DNA of 49,007 nucleotides from an uncultured Clostridia bacterium (GTDB taxonomy: Bacteria; Bacillota; Clostridia; TANB77; CAG-508), in NCBI GenBank assembly GCA_944391855.1, contig CALXVB010000009.1, forward strand, positions 1 through 49,007, written 5' to 3'. The notes below the pieces were generated by a model. That model was given only the letters and a program-made list of their open reading frames with translations. It made no database searches and had not been told where the DNA came from. Shown here one piece after another: positions 17,030-28,826 of the stretch. Every line of letters starts with the position of its first letter. Position 1 is the stretch's first letter. Made by a program: the position numbers and the translations under genes.

Positions 17030-19276
17030 ATGAATACAAAATTTTTAAAAACATTAGAATATATCGAGATAGTTAATAAAGTAAGTACATATTGTAAAAC
17101 ATATATAGGTAAAGAAACTGCTATAAAGCTAACTCCTTCTTTTGATAAGAATACAGTTATTAATTTGCTAAAACTTACGGAAGAAGCCGTTAGTTTGCTA
17201 TACAGAAAAGGAAATATTCCACTTTCTGATTTACCAGATATTTCACTTAGTATTAAAAAGCTCGAAAGTGATGGTATTTTATCAATTTCAGCTTTACTAA
17301 ATATTGCTAGGTTCTTAAAGATATCTCGTGAAGTTAAAGAATATTTTTTTTCTACTGAAAATATTGATTTAAGTATTTATCCAAAGCTATCTGATATATT
17401 TGAAGTAATATATACAAATAAAAATATTGAGTCAAAAATATTTTCGGTAATATTAGATGAAAGCACGATTTCAGATACTGCTTCTCCTAAACTTAATAAC
17501 ATTAGACGCCAAACCAAAAAATTAGAACAAGATATAAAAGATAAATTAAATTCTTTTATTCATTCTAGTGCATATTCTAAATATATTATGGAACCAATTA
17601 TAACTATTAGAGAGAATAGATATGTTATTCCTATAAAAGAAGAATATAAATCACAGGTAAAGGGATTTATTCATGATATTTCAAGTAGTGGCTCTACAGT
17701 ATTTATTGAGCCCATATCAGTTTTTGATTTAAACAACGAAATAACTAATTTAAAAGTAGAAGAAGAATTAGAAATAGAAAGAATATTAGCTGAACTTTCT
17801 AGTATGCTATATGACTATATTCCAAGTATAAAGAGTAATTTATCTACACTTGGAGATTTAGATTTAATTTTTGCAAAAGCAAAATATTCTATTGATACTG
17901 ATGGTATCTTGCCTAATATTAATGATGAAAAATACATTAATCTCATATCTGCAAGGCACCCACTAATCTCCAAAGAAACAGTAGTTCCAATAAATCTTTC
18001 TATTGGTAAAGATTATACCTCTTTAGTTATAACTGGTCCTAATACAGGTGGTAAAACTGCCTCTTTAAAAACTACTGGTTTATTGCTTCTTATGGCATAT
18101 TCTGGAATATATATTCCTGCCAAAGAAAACAGTTCTATTTATGTTTTTGATAATATTTTTGTAGATATTGGAGATGAGCAAAGTATACAAGAAAATTTAA
18201 GTACATTTTCTTCTCATATTTCAAATATTGTAGAAATTACCAATAATATTACGCCAAATAGCTTGGCTCTACTAGATGAGTTAGGCTCTGGTACAGACCC
18301 TATTGAAGGTGCTAATTTAGCAATTAGCATTTTAGATTATTTATATAAAACGGGTAGCACAACTATATCTACTACACATTATCAAGAATTAAAAAATTAT
18401 TGTTTGGTTACTCCAGGTTTTGAAAATGCAAGTTTTGAATTTGATTTAGAAAACTTAAAGCCAACTTACAAATTATTAATTGGAATACCTGGTAAAAGCA
18501 ATGCCTTTGCAATTAGTAAAAAGTTAGGATTAAATAAGGAAATTTTAGGTAGAGCCAATTCACTTATGACTAAAAAAGATATAAGTATTGAAGAATTAAT
18601 GAAAAATATATATGACAATAAATTAGAAATTGAAAAAGAAAAGGAAAATATAGAAAAAAATTCAAAACAAATAGAAGCTTTACGAAAATCCCTTGAAGCA
18701 CAAAGTGAAAACCAAAAAGAAAAGCAAGATAAAATACTAGAAAAAGCAAGAAATGAAGCTAAACAGATTTTAGAAGATGCTAAAGAAGAAGCTAATTTAG
18801 TTATTCGTAAGTTAAATAATTTAGACAAAAAAGATTTAAGTACTGCTAATAACTTAAGAAATGAATTAAATGATAAGTTAAAAGACTTAAATTCAGATTC
18901 TTCTAATAGCTTAAATTTAGAGAGTTTAAAAGAATTAAATGATAAATTTAGTTTAAAGAATAATAAATTAAATAATTCTAATCACAAATCTTCTGTTACA
19001 TTTTCTAAGAATAGTAAATTTAAAGCACAAAATATTTCAAGCGAAATAAATGTAATAGGCCAAACTGTAGATGAAGCTATATTTGTAATAGATAAGTACT
19101 TGGATGATTGTGCTATTGCTAAACTTTCCCCAGTACGAATTGTACATGGTAAAGGTACTGGAAAACTTCGTGAAGGAATTCATAAATTTTTAAAGACTAA
19201 TCCACATGTAAAAAGTTTTAGGCTTGGTACATTTGGAGAAGGAGAAATGGGTGTAACAATTGTAGAATTGAAATAA
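17030..19276 (+). CDS. mutS2: MutS2 ATPase/endonuclease
   Basis: MutS2 acts on branched DNA and, in Bacillus, on collided ribosomes. It is 748 residues, slightly short for the family. Core and clamp regions come first, then Walker A (GPNTGGKTAS, about 335-344), Walker B (LALLDELGSGTDP), a long charged coiled coil at about 520-640, and a C-terminal Smr nuclease domain with VRIVHGKGTGKLREG. The middle KOW region is short. Good GGAGG site before the ATG. It is transcribed towards mtaB (convergent). Confidence 0.95.
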   Translation: MNTKFLKTLEYIEIVNKVSTYCKTYIGKETAIKLTPSFDKNTVINLLKLTEEAVSLLYRKGNIPLSDLPDISLSIKKLESDGILSISALLNIARFLKISREVKEYFFSTENIDLSIYPKLSDIFEVIYTNKNIESKIFSVILDESTISDTASPKLNNIRRQTKKLEQDIKDKLNSFIHSSAYSKYIMEPIITIRENRYVIPIKEEYKSQVKGFIHDISSSGSTVFIEPISVFDLNNEITNLKVEEELEIERILAELSSMLYDYIPSIKSNLSTLGDLDLIFAKAKYSIDTDGILPNINDEKYINLISARHPLISKETVVPINLSIGKDYTSLVITGPNTGGKTASLKTTGLLLLMAYSGIYIPAKENSSIYVFDNIFVDIGDEQSIQENLSTFSSHISNIVEITNNITPNSLALLDELGSGTDPIEGANLAISILDYLYKTGSTTISTTHYQELKNYCLVTPGFENASFEFDLENLKPTYKLLIGIPGKSNAFAISKKLGLNKEILGRANSLMTKKDISIEELMKNIYDNKLEIEKEKENIEKNSKQIEALRKSLEAQSENQKEKQDKILEKARNEAKQILEDAKEEANLVIRKLNNLDKKDLSTANNLRNELNDKLKDLNSDSSNSLNLESLKELNDKFSLKNNKLNNSNHKSSVTFSKNSKFKAQNISSEINVIGQTVDEAIFVIDKYLDDCAIAKLSPVRIVHGKGTGKLREGIHKFLKTNPHVKSFRLGTFGEGEMGVTIVELK

Positions 19277-19285
19277 TATGGAAAA

Positions 19286-19325
19286 CAGGCATGCATATTT
19301 TGCATGTCTGCCCCTTTGTTTCATT
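19286..19325 (+). terminator. possible mutS2 terminator
   Basis: A stem-loop built from CAG-CATGCA / TGCATG-CTG, each arm with one bulged base, 10 bases after the mutS2 stop, followed by CCCCTTTGTTTCATTTTT. The stem is interrupted and the T-run impure, so this is tentative. Confidence 0.35.
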
Positions 19326-19355
19326 TTTGGAACAAAATGTGTGTCCCCTCGTTAC
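19311..19355. repeat. degenerate GGGGACACACA repeat containing the mtaB stop codon
   Basis: Read on the minus strand it starts GTAACGAGGGGACACACA, then TTGTTCC, a short loop and GAAACAAAGGGG. It is a worn, asymmetric copy of the element at 12774. The TAA of mtaB (19352-19354) is part of its first arm. Confidence 0.6.
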
Positions 19356-20690
19356 ATTTTTCCTACTAACTCTACTCCATCTATATCTGTTATTTCTACT
19401 GTTTTTATTGTATTTTCTAATTGCTTTACTAATTTTTCTTCGTTTTCTATTTTTATCTTAACAACAATATAGTTTGCTGTGTGTCCTTTCATATATCCTT
19501 CATGTGGTTCTTCAAAAAGCACTTCCACTTTTTTTCCTATATACTCTTTATTATATTCTACCTCATTTTTATCTGATAATTCTATTAATTTTCTACTTCT
19601 TTCTTCTTTTATTTTTCCATCTATTTGATTTGGCATTATTGCTGCTTTTGTTCCTTTTCTTTGTGAATATTTGAATATATGAGTTTTGTAAAATTTGATT
19701 TTTTTCAAAAATTCGTATGTAGTATTAAACTCTTCTTCTGTTTCACCTGGAAATCCTACAATTATATCTGTTGTAAGTGCTACGTCTGGAAAAGCTTTTC
19801 TAAGTAAAGCTACTCCCTCTTTAAATTCCTCTATAGTATATCTTCTATTCATTCTTTTTAGAGTTTCATTACAACCACTTTGTAGTGATAAATGAAAGTG
19901 ATGGCATACTTTTTTTAAGTTTGATAATCTTTCTACAAATTCCCTAGTTGTTAAAGTTGGTTCTAATGAACCGAAGACGTATTCTTTGTATTCCTTCAAT
20001 CTCGTTTATTTCTTCTAACAAGTCTATTAATCTAAAGTTATTTTCTTTAAAATCTCTACCATATGAAGCTAAATGTATACCTGTTATAACTACTTCTTTT
20101 ATTCCTATCTTTGCTATTTTAGTTATTTCATTAACTACATTTTCCGGCTTTCTACTCCTTATATGTCCTCTTGCAAATGGAATTATACAATATGAACAAA
20201 ATCTATCACATCCATCTTGTACTTTTATAACTGCTCTTGTTTTTTCTGTAAATGTTACTTCTCCAAAATCTGCATATTCTTCACAATGTAAGACGTCTGT
20301 TACGTCTACTTTATTTACTTGCTCATTATTTTTATCAGCTTTTTTTAGTCTATCATTTACCAAATTATATATATTTTTCTTTTCATTTGTACCTAGTATT
20401 AAATCTATTTCTGGAATTTTTTCTAATTCCTCTTTTGCGACTTGTGCATAACAACCAACAGCAACGAGTATAGCTTCTGGATTTATTTCTTTTACTCTTC
20501 TAATCATTTGTCTAGATTTTCTATCTGCCATATTTGTTACTGTACATGTGTTTATAATGTATACATCTGCTACTTCTTCAAAATCTACTATTTCATATTC
20601 ATGCTTTATAAATTCTTGTATCATTGCATTTGTTTCGTATTGATTTACTTTACAACCTAATGTACAAAATGCTACTTTTTTATTTGCCAT
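19352..20690 (-). CDS. mtaB: tRNA t6A37 methylthiotransferase MtaB, +1 frameshifted
   Basis: A radical-SAM enzyme making ms2t6A at position 37 of tRNAs, using the t6A whose synthesis needs the Sua5-type protein at 37337. From the ATG at 20690 the first frame gives CTLGCKVNQYETNAM (Cys13), Cys49, Cys80 and the radical-SAM Cys161/165/168 (GCDRFCSYC), then RIRL. The next zero-frame codon is CGG (19971-19973) and that frame stops 9 codons later. Skipping one base restores GSLEPTLTTREFVERL, LSLQSGCNETLKRMNRRY, VGFPGETEEEF and a TRAM domain. The joined product is about 445 residues, normal for MtaB. The final codon and stop lie in a palindromic repeat. Confidence 0.85.
19971..19973 (-). other. candidate +1 frameshift site in mtaB (CTT CGG T)
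   Basis: The zero frame reads CGT CTT CGG TTC on the minus strand; the conserved product Arg-Leu-Gly-Ser needs CGT CTT (C) GGT TCA. CGG is again the in-frame codon at the break and Gly GGT the +1 codon. The break is at codon 240. Confidence 0.6.
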
Positions 20691-20768
20691 TTATATCCTT
20701 CCTTAATTACAAAATTACTACAAGATTTTATCATATTTTTCTTCTTTTTTCAAATATATAACTTGTAG

Positions 20769-20810
20769 AAAAATAAGAAAATCAGGAAAATACCTAATTT
20801 TCTTATTTTT
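20769..20810 (-). terminator. terminator after the WG-repeat gene
   Basis: Stem of 14 bases (AAAAATAAGAAAAT / ATTTTCTTATTTTT) with a 14-base loop; A and T runs on both sides suggest it can work in both directions between this gene and mtaB. Confidence 0.6.
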
Positions 20811-20836
20811 CAATATATTTTTATACTTAAATTATA

Positions 20837-22150
20837 TTACTCTTCTTCTGCTATTTTTCCTATTATTGGTTTTCCATTATAGTTTACAAATCCACAGTAA
20901 TCTCCGTTTGACACACAAGCTAATCCTTCTGAAAAGTCTGCATATCCATAAAGGATTATATTTTTTGCATCAAATCTAGGCTCTATAACTAATTTTCCTT
21001 TTGTATTTATATATCCACAGTTATTTTCTGACTCTGTCATATCTGTAACTACAACTGCCATTCCTTCTTTAAATGGAGAGATATAATCATATTGATAATC
21101 TACTACTAAATTACCTTTTTTATCTATTACACCAAATTTGTCATCATCATTAACTACTATTGCATATCCTTCACTAAAGTCTGAACCTAGTTTAAATTGA
21201 TAATCTATTACTAAATTACCTTTTTTATCTATATATCCATAGTTTTCTCCGTCTTCTGATACACAAGCTAAACCTTCTGAAAAATTACCTGCTTCTTCAT
21301 ATTTTTGTTCAATAACTATTTCTTGTTTTGAGTTTACATATCCATAATATGTTGTATCGCTAAGGCTTGATGAATCGTCATTATATTTTGCTGTACTTTT
21401 TACTGCTAACCCTTCAAATGGATAGCCTAATCCTAAATTATCTATAGAAAGGCTTACTATTTCATTTCCTTTTGTGTCTATATATCCAGATTCTCTAGTC
21501 CAGTCATCATTTAATTCACCTTCTACGCTAATTATACCTTCTTCTGAAATTGTTCCTATTCTATCATATTTTCCAAATTCTACTACAACTTTTCCATTCC
21601 TGTCTATAAGTCCCCATTCTCCATCTTGATTATACACTCTGGCAACTCCGTTTTGAAAACCTTCCTGTCCAATATTTTCATATTCACATGGTATTACTTC
21701 ATTACCTTTTTTGTCTATAAATCCCATGTAGTCATCTTTTAAAACTAATGCTCTTCCTTCTGAAAAAGGCATTGCCCCATCATATTGGAAGTCTATTACA
21801 ACTTTTCCTTCCTTATCTATATATCCCCATTTGTCGTCTTTCATTGCAGGCGCTAATCCCTCTGAAAAGCTTAATGCCGCTTCTATTTCTAGATTTAAAT
21901 CTCCTACTTTGTTTACATATACTCTGTTGCTGCTTCCTCTTACAACTAAAAAGATTATTAATGCTATTACAACTACTGCTGCAATAATAATTAATGGTAA
22001 ATATTTTTTAAATTTACTTTTTGTTTTTACTTCAGTTTTGATTTCTTTTTGTTGTGATTCTTGAGTTTGATTTTCTGTTTTTGTTGTTTCTACTGTCTCT
22101 ACATTTTTTTGTTCTTCATTTTGATTTACTTCATTATTTTGTTCGTCCAT
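20837..22150 (-). CDS. membrane-anchored WG-repeat protein
   Basis: Start at the ATG 22150 (MDEQNNEVNQNE; GGGGG 7 bases upstream) gives 437 residues. A Glu/Gln/Thr-rich N-terminus comes first, then KFKKYLP and one membrane segment at about 51-70, then about ten tandem WG (KWG) repeats of the form FSEGLA-W/YGYIDKKGNxVI-YD running to the end. WG repeats probably fold as a beta-propeller-like array; their ligands are generally unknown. It has its own terminator and lies downstream of groL on the same strand. I cannot assign a substrate. Confidence 0.8.
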   Translation of the reverse strand: MDEQNNEVNQNEEQKNVETVETTKTENQTQESQQKEIKTEVKTKSKFKKYLPLIIIAAVVVIALIIFLVVRGSSNRVYVNKVGDLNLEIEAALSFSEGLAPAMKDDKWGYIDKEGKVVIDFQYDGAMPFSEGRALVLKDDYMGFIDKKGNEVIPCEYENIGQEGFQNGVARVYNQDGEWGLIDRNGKVVVEFGKYDRIGTISEEGIISVEGELNDDWTRESGYIDTKGNEIVSLSIDNLGLGYPFEGLAVKSTAKYNDDSSSLSDTTYYGYVNSKQEIVIEQKYEEAGNFSEGLACVSEDGENYGYIDKKGNLVIDYQFKLGSDFSEGYAIVVNDDDKFGVIDKKGNLVVDYQYDYISPFKEGMAVVVTDMTESENNCGYINTKGKLVIEPRFDAKNIILYGYADFSEGLACVSNGDYCGFVNYNGKPIIGKIAEEE

Positions 22151-22268
22151 ATACAATCCCCCTATTTCTTAAAATATATTGTTAGTATATCAAAAACTTT
22201 TAAAAAAATAAATACTTTTGACGATTTTTGTTATATATTTTATACTATAAGAAAATATATATTACACA

Positions 22269-22302
22269 AAAGTGCAATTAGGATTTACCCAATTGCACTT
22301 CT
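22269..22302 (-). terminator. groESL terminator
   Basis: AGTGCAATT / AATTGCACT stem with an 11-base loop, beginning 4 bases after the groL stop and followed on the minus strand by TTTTGTG. Confidence 0.65.
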
Positions 22303-22305
22303 TTA

Positions 22306-23946
<1,641 letters not shown>

Positions 23947-24020
23947 TTACCTCCTAAAATTAATTAAAAAACATATAATTTCTTAATTTATATAATGAAT
24001 AAAATATCTAAAAATATACT

Positions 24021-24308
<288 letters not shown>

Positions 24309-24432
24309 CTACCTCCTTAAAAATTATCCCATTAATTGCTTACTCTATATATAAATATGTAATATGTTTGCCATTTATTAATAAGTAACTATTATAACTG
24401 CTGTAACGGCTTAATAAAACATTATATATATT

Positions 24433-24459
24433 TTAGCACTCATTTATGCTGACTGCTAA
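24433..24459 (-). promoter_or_regulatory. CIRCE operator (HrcA site) of groESL
   Basis: TTAGCACTC, 9 bases, GACTGCTAA: the CIRCE inverted repeat with one mismatch. A TATAAT lies just downstream on the minus strand (24421-24426), followed by a leader of about 110 bases to groS. This predicts HrcA-controlled heat induction. The rest of 24303-24594 holds no gene that I can see. Confidence 0.9.
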
Positions 24460-24594
24460 AATATATACCCTTTTTACTTAAAAGTCAATAGTTTATATTA
24501 AATTTCACAAAATATTCACAAAAGTATTTATATAGTTTAAATGTTTATAATATTGCTAATAACTTAGCTATATTTATGTTATTTTTTCTTCAAC

Positions 24595-24623
24595 TTGACA
24601 TATACTAAAAAAAATGACATAAT
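24595..24623 (+). promoter_or_regulatory. promoter of the small membrane protein and deoD
   Basis: TTGACA (24595-24600), 17-base spacer, CATAAT (24618-24623), 22 bases before the ATG at 24646. Confidence 0.75.
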
Positions 24624-24645
24624 ATTTCCGAAAGGGGGAATAATA

Positions 24646-24939
24646 ATGGAATCAGAAACACAAAAAGTTCAAGAATCACCAAACTCAGGTATTGGATTTG
24701 GAATTGCATCATTAGTATTTGGAATTGTTTCTATTATATTTTTATACTATATTATTATTTCTGTATTAGCAGCAGTTCTAGCTATTGTATTTGGCTTTAT
24801 TGCAATGAGAAGAAATGACAAAATGGGAAAAGCTGGATTAATATTAGGAGTTATATCTGTACTAATTACATTTTTATTATTCATATTTTTACAAGTATTA
24901 GATGTATCTCTATTCACAATACCTAGTTGGTATAGATAA
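24646..24939 (+). CDS. small DUF4190-like membrane protein
   Basis: 97 residues from the ATG at 24646 (AAAGGGGG upstream). Short polar N-terminus, then two membrane segments (about 17-45 and 58-85) separated by RRNDKMGKAG. The layout SLVFGIVSI ... RRNDKMGKAGLILGVI is typical of DUF4190 proteins, which have no known function. It lies 13 bases before deoD and shares its promoter. A longer start at 24595 would overlap the -35 box and is unlikely. Confidence 0.7.
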   Translation: MESETQKVQESPNSGIGFGIASLVFGIVSIIFLYYIIISVLAAVLAIVFGFIAMRRNDKMGKAGLILGVISVLITFLLFIFLQVLDVSLFTIPSWYR

Positions 24940-24952
24940 TTAGGAGGTTTTT

Positions 24953-25663
24953 ATGTCTATACATTGTAATGCCAAAAAAGAAGATATTGAAAAGACTGTG
25001 CTTATGCCAGGTGACCCATTACGTGCAAAATATATTGCTGAAAACTTTTTAGAAAATGTAAAATTAGTAAACACTGTAAGAAATATGTTAGCATATACAG
25101 GTACATATAAAGGAAAACCTGTTACTGTATTTTCTTCTGGTATGGGTATGCCAAGTATGGGAATTTATTCTTATGAACTTTTTAAATTCTATGATGTCCA
25201 AAACATTATTAGAATTGGTTCTTGTGGTGCATATAATGAAGAATTAAATTTATTTGATACTATTTTAGTAGATAAAAGTTACACTGAAGGTAATTTTGCA
25301 TACGAGTGGAGTGAAAAAGAATGCCATATTGCAGAAGCTAATAGTGAGCTTAATTCTAAATTAGAGGAAACTGCTAAAAAAATAAATATTCCATATATAA
25401 AAGGAAATACTTTATGCAATGATTGTTTTGATGGTTATTTAGACGACATAGATGGGTTTATTGCTAGATTTCCTAAAGATTTAAATATTATAGCTTGCGA
25501 AATGGAAGCATTTGCTTTATTTTATATGGCTAAATATTTTAATAGAAAAGCAGCTTGTCTTCTTACAGTTGTAGACTCTCATTACAAAAACCAAGAAAGT
25601 ACTTCAGAAGAAAGAGAACGTTCATTAAATGATATGATAAAACTTGCTTTAGAAAGTTTATAA
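24953..25663 (+). CDS. deoD: purine nucleoside phosphorylase, DeoD type
   Basis: Splits purine nucleosides with phosphate for salvage. It is 236 residues, the size of the hexameric bacterial enzyme: MSIHCNAKKEDI, MPGDPLRAKYIAE, the GMGMPSMGIY phosphate/ribose site, RIGSCGAYNEE, and CEMEAFALFYMA. ATG with AGGAGG upstream. Confidence 0.96.
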   Translation: MSIHCNAKKEDIEKTVLMPGDPLRAKYIAENFLENVKLVNTVRNMLAYTGTYKGKPVTVFSSGMGMPSMGIYSYELFKFYDVQNIIRIGSCGAYNEELNLFDTILVDKSYTEGNFAYEWSEKECHIAEANSELNSKLEETAKKINIPYIKGNTLCNDCFDGYLDDIDGFIARFPKDLNIIACEMEAFALFYMAKYFNRKAACLLTVVDSHYKNQESTSEERERSLNDMIKLALESL

Positions 25664-25721
25664 TATTATTTTATGATAAATTAAATGAATTAAAATATTT
25701 TATTTTAATAATATCAAAGAA

Positions 25722-25750
25722 AGACCTACTTATTTTATAGTAGGCCTTTT
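25722..25750. terminator. terminator between deoD and spoIIID
   Basis: AGACCTACT / AGTAGGCCT stem with TTTTT following on the plus strand and a T-rich stretch on the minus strand; serves deoD (+) and probably spoIIID (-) from the other side. Confidence 0.7.
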
Positions 25751-25756
25751 TGAGTT

Positions 25757-26014
25757 TTAGGATGACTTGTTACGGCTATACTTAGCTTTAGTTGCCATCC
25801 CTCCCCGTATGCTTCTTTCTGCCTTGTTCTTTTCCAAGACCCTCCTTGCTTTTTTAGCAAGTTCTGCGTCCACCTCTTGGACCCTTTCGGTTATGTCCTT
25901 GTAAACGGTTGACTTGGAAATCTTGAAGAACTTAGCAGCCTGCCGGACTGTCGCCTGTCTTTTCACAACATAAGTTGCTACAATTTCACACCGCTCTTCC
26001 AGATAATCATTCAT
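25757..26014 (-). CDS. spoIIID: SpoIIID-family regulator, GC-rich copy
   Basis: An 85-residue DNA-binding protein of the SpoIIID family, which controls mother-cell genes during sporulation. N-terminal MNDYLEERCEIVATYVV; helix-turn-helix TVRQAAKFFKISKSTVYKDI at about 22-41; basic tail NKAERSIRGGMATKAKY. ATG with AGGAGG upstream. Codon use (AAG, AGG, GTC, GTG) and GC content differ sharply from its neighbours, and three Arg codons are CGG, at conserved Arg positions. Its promoter looks like sigma-A, whereas Bacillus spoIIID uses sigma-E. It probably replaces the native copy whose relic is at 1-213; a non-sporulation role is possible. Confidence 0.85.
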   Translation of the reverse strand: MNDYLEERCEIVATYVVKRQATVRQAAKFFKISKSTVYKDITERVQEVDAELAKKARRVLEKNKAERSIRGGMATKAKYSRNKSS

Positions 26015-26047
26015 ACAGGTATCCTCCTTTTTTAAGGTAATATATTT

Positions 26048-26077
26048 ATTATACTCTTTATATATTTAATCTGTCAA
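26048..26077 (-). promoter_or_regulatory. sigma-A type promoter of spoIIID
   Basis: TTGACA, 18-base spacer, TATAAT on the minus strand, 34 bases before the ATG. Both boxes are consensus. Confidence 0.75.
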
Positions 26078-26152
26078 TTCTGGTTTTCTTTTACTTCTAA
26101 TTATATATTTCTTTTTTATATATTTATTTTCATATGTTTATATTTTTTCTGA

Positions 26153-28726
26153 TTATAACCACTCTTTATATTTCTTTATATATTGTTTTTTAACAATCGT
26201 TGCAAGTAAGCAATAAAGCACTGGTACTAATAATATTATTGTAAAATATTTAAATGGTATTGGTACTAAACCAATATAACTACCTATAAATGTGAATGGT
26301 ATTAATATTGCAATAATACTTAATCCTATTGAAGTAGCATATACTGCTTTTGAACTATTGCTTTCAATAAATGGTGTTTTAGCTGTTCTTATTATGTGAA
26401 GGCCAACTAGGTTTGATACAACACCATATGAGAACCAGATTGATTGAAATAGTGCAGCATCTGGACTTCTTAATTTAAATCCAAACCATAATATCGAAAA
26501 CACCATTAAATCAAATACAGAACTTGCTGGTCCCATCCATAGCATGAATCTCTTTAAACTTTTCATATTCCATTTACGTGGTTTTTGTAAATATTCTTTA
26601 TCTACATTATCATATGGTATTGATAATTGTCCTAAATCATATATTAAACTTTGTACTAATAGCTGTATAGGTGTTATCGGGAAAAATGGTAGTAAAATAC
26701 TTGCTATCAAAACTGATAAAACTTCTCCAAAGTTAAAGCTTACAGCCATCTTTATATATTTTTGTAAGTTTCCAAATGTCTTTCTTCCTTCTAGCACTCC
26801 ATCTGTAAGTACGTCTAAATCTTTTTCAAGAAGTATTATATCTGCAGTTTCTTTAGTTATATCTACAGCAGTATCCACAGATATTCCAACTTCTGCATTA
26901 TGCATTGATGGTGCATCATTTATACCATCTCCCATATATCCAACTACATTTCCTGCTTCTTTTAGAATTCTTACTATTCTAGCCTTTTGTATAGGAGAAA
27001 GTTTTGCATATACATTAGTCTTTTTAAGTAGCCTTCTTAATGCTGTATCTGATAGTTTATCAACTTTGTTTCCTAATACAATCTTATCTGTATTTATTCC
27101 AACTTTATCGCATATTGCTTTTGTTACATATTCATTATCTCCAGTAAGTACTATTACTCTAATTCCATCTCTATTTAATCTTGCTATTGCATCTTTTGCA
27201 CTTTCTTTAGGTGGATCTAAAAATCCTATAAACCCTATTAAAACCATTTTAGATTCATCTTTAACAGAAAAAGTTTTTATATCATTTATATCATTTTTCT
27301 GTGCCACAGCTACAACTCTTAAACCTTGTTTGTTTAAATCCTTTGTTATATTTAAAATATTTTGTTTGATTTCTCTTGTTATTTCAGAAACTTCTCCTTT
27401 GTAGTCAACCATTGTGCATATACTTAAAATTTCTTCTACAGCACCTTTAGTTATTAGTTGTTTCTTTTTTCCATCTGATACTACTACAGATAATCTTCTT
27501 CTAGAAAAATCAAAAGGTATTTCATCTATCTTTTCATATTTTTCTTCGATTCCTTTTAATTCAGTTTTAGCAGTTCTTGCAATTACCGCCTCATCTATGT
27601 TTCCTTTTAATCCTGTTTGAAAATATGCATTTAAAAAAGCATGTTTTAATACTCTTGTATCTTCTTCCCCTTTTATATCTAAATATTTTTCTAATACGAT
27701 TTTATCCTCTGTTAAAGTTCCAGTTTTATCAGTACATAGTATATTCATAGCCCCAAAACTTTGAATACTGTCTAACCTTTTTACAATAGTTTTCTTTTTA
27801 GACATTCTTGTCGCACCTTTAGCTAGACTTGATGATAATATTACAGGTAAAAGCAAAGGTGTTATACCTATAGCTATTGCTACAGCAAATGTAAAAGCAG
27901 TTATTGTTCCGTGTTTTGCTGCATTTACTATAAAGGTTATTGGTATAAGTACTAACATAAATCTAATAAGAAGCTTACTTACACTTTCTATTCCTTTTTG
28001 AAACGAGGTTTTAGGTTTTTCATCTGTTATATTGTCAGCTACTTTTCCAAAATATGTGCTATCCCCCACACTTATAACTATTCCTCTTGCAGAACCACTC
28101 ATAACATTAGTGCCCATAAAACAAATTGTATCTAGTTCAGTTATATCTTCTATTTTTCCATTTTGTTCAGATTCGGATACTTTTTTTACTGAATCACTTT
28201 CACCTGTTAATGATGATTGCACTACATACAAATCTTTTGATTCAATAATCCTTAAATCAGCTGGAATTAAGTCTCCTGCAGATAATACAACTACGTCACC
28301 AACTGTAATATTTTCTGATGGTACTTTTACCACTTTTCCATTTCTTAATACACTAGTCTTTACAGAAACTAAATTTTTTAACTTCTCTGCTGCTTTATTT
28401 GATCTATATACTTCAAAAAATTCTAGTAATGTACTTACTAAAATTAATACTAAAATTACAACTATATTTGCATAACTTGGTGGAGTTGTTAATATAACGT
28501 CTGTATAGAATAGTACTAAAACAATTCCTAATAATATTAAGTTAAAAGTACTAAATAAACTTTCAAACAAATAATTATACCATTGTTTTGGCTTTTTTTG
28601 TTTCATTACGTTTTTACCATATTTATTTAAGTTATTTTTTACTTCTTGCGAAGTTAGTCCTCTTTTCTTAAAATTATTTTCTTTCAAAAATTCTTCTACA
28701 CTGCTTGTACATTGTCTTTCGTACAT
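26153..28726 (-). CDS. mgtA: magnesium-transporting P-type ATPase
   Basis: A P3B-type ATPase moving Mg2+ into the cell. It is 857 residues from the ATG at 28726 (GGAGG upstream; the TTG one codon earlier is unlikely). It has the N-terminal cytosolic domain, membrane pair, A-domain SLTGESDSVKK, the phosphorylated Asp in DKTGTLTED (about 331), FLDPPKESA, the hinge GDGINDAPSMHNAEVGI, and C-terminal membrane helices with LGQLSIPYDNVD, typical of MgtA/MgtB. Only about 100 bases lie upstream, too little for an M-box riboswitch, and none is seen. Confidence 0.93.
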   Translation of the reverse strand: MYERQCTSSVEEFLKENNFKKRGLTSQEVKNNLNKYGKNVMKQKKPKQWYNYLFESLFSTFNLILLGIVLVLFYTDVILTTPPSYANIVVILVLILVSTLLEFFEVYRSNKAAEKLKNLVSVKTSVLRNGKVVKVPSENITVGDVVVLSAGDLIPADLRIIESKDLYVVQSSLTGESDSVKKVSESEQNGKIEDITELDTICFMGTNVMSGSARGIVISVGDSTYFGKVADNITDEKPKTSFQKGIESVSKLLIRFMLVLIPITFIVNAAKHGTITAFTFAVAIAIGITPLLLPVILSSSLAKGATRMSKKKTIVKRLDSIQSFGAMNILCTDKTGTLTEDKIVLEKYLDIKGEEDTRVLKHAFLNAYFQTGLKGNIDEAVIARTAKTELKGIEEKYEKIDEIPFDFSRRRLSVVVSDGKKKQLITKGAVEEILSICTMVDYKGEVSEITREIKQNILNITKDLNKQGLRVVAVAQKNDINDIKTFSVKDESKMVLIGFIGFLDPPKESAKDAIARLNRDGIRVIVLTGDNEYVTKAICDKVGINTDKIVLGNKVDKLSDTALRRLLKKTNVYAKLSPIQKARIVRILKEAGNVVGYMGDGINDAPSMHNAEVGISVDTAVDITKETADIILLEKDLDVLTDGVLEGRKTFGNLQKYIKMAVSFNFGEVLSVLIASILLPFFPITPIQLLVQSLIYDLGQLSIPYDNVDKEYLQKPRKWNMKSLKRFMLWMGPASSVFDLMVFSILWFGFKLRSPDAALFQSIWFSYGVVSNLVGLHIIRTAKTPFIESNSSKAVYATSIGLSIIAILIPFTFIGSYIGLVPIPFKYFTIILLVPVLYCLLATIVKKQYIKKYKEWL

Positions 28727-28826
28727 CAAAAATCCTCCTTTTAGAAAGTTTTGTTTGATTTCTCTTAAAAATTATATCATATATTTTTATTATTTTATAA
28801 AAGTTTTTAATTTTTTATAAAATTTT

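Noticed and set aside
26544..27404. 286-codon open frame on the plus strand
   Set aside because: Antisense shadow of mgtA, with no protein motif.
28727..28826. Mg2+ riboswitch before mgtA
   Set aside because: Only 100 bases separate mgtA and splB and no M-box-like structure is visible.
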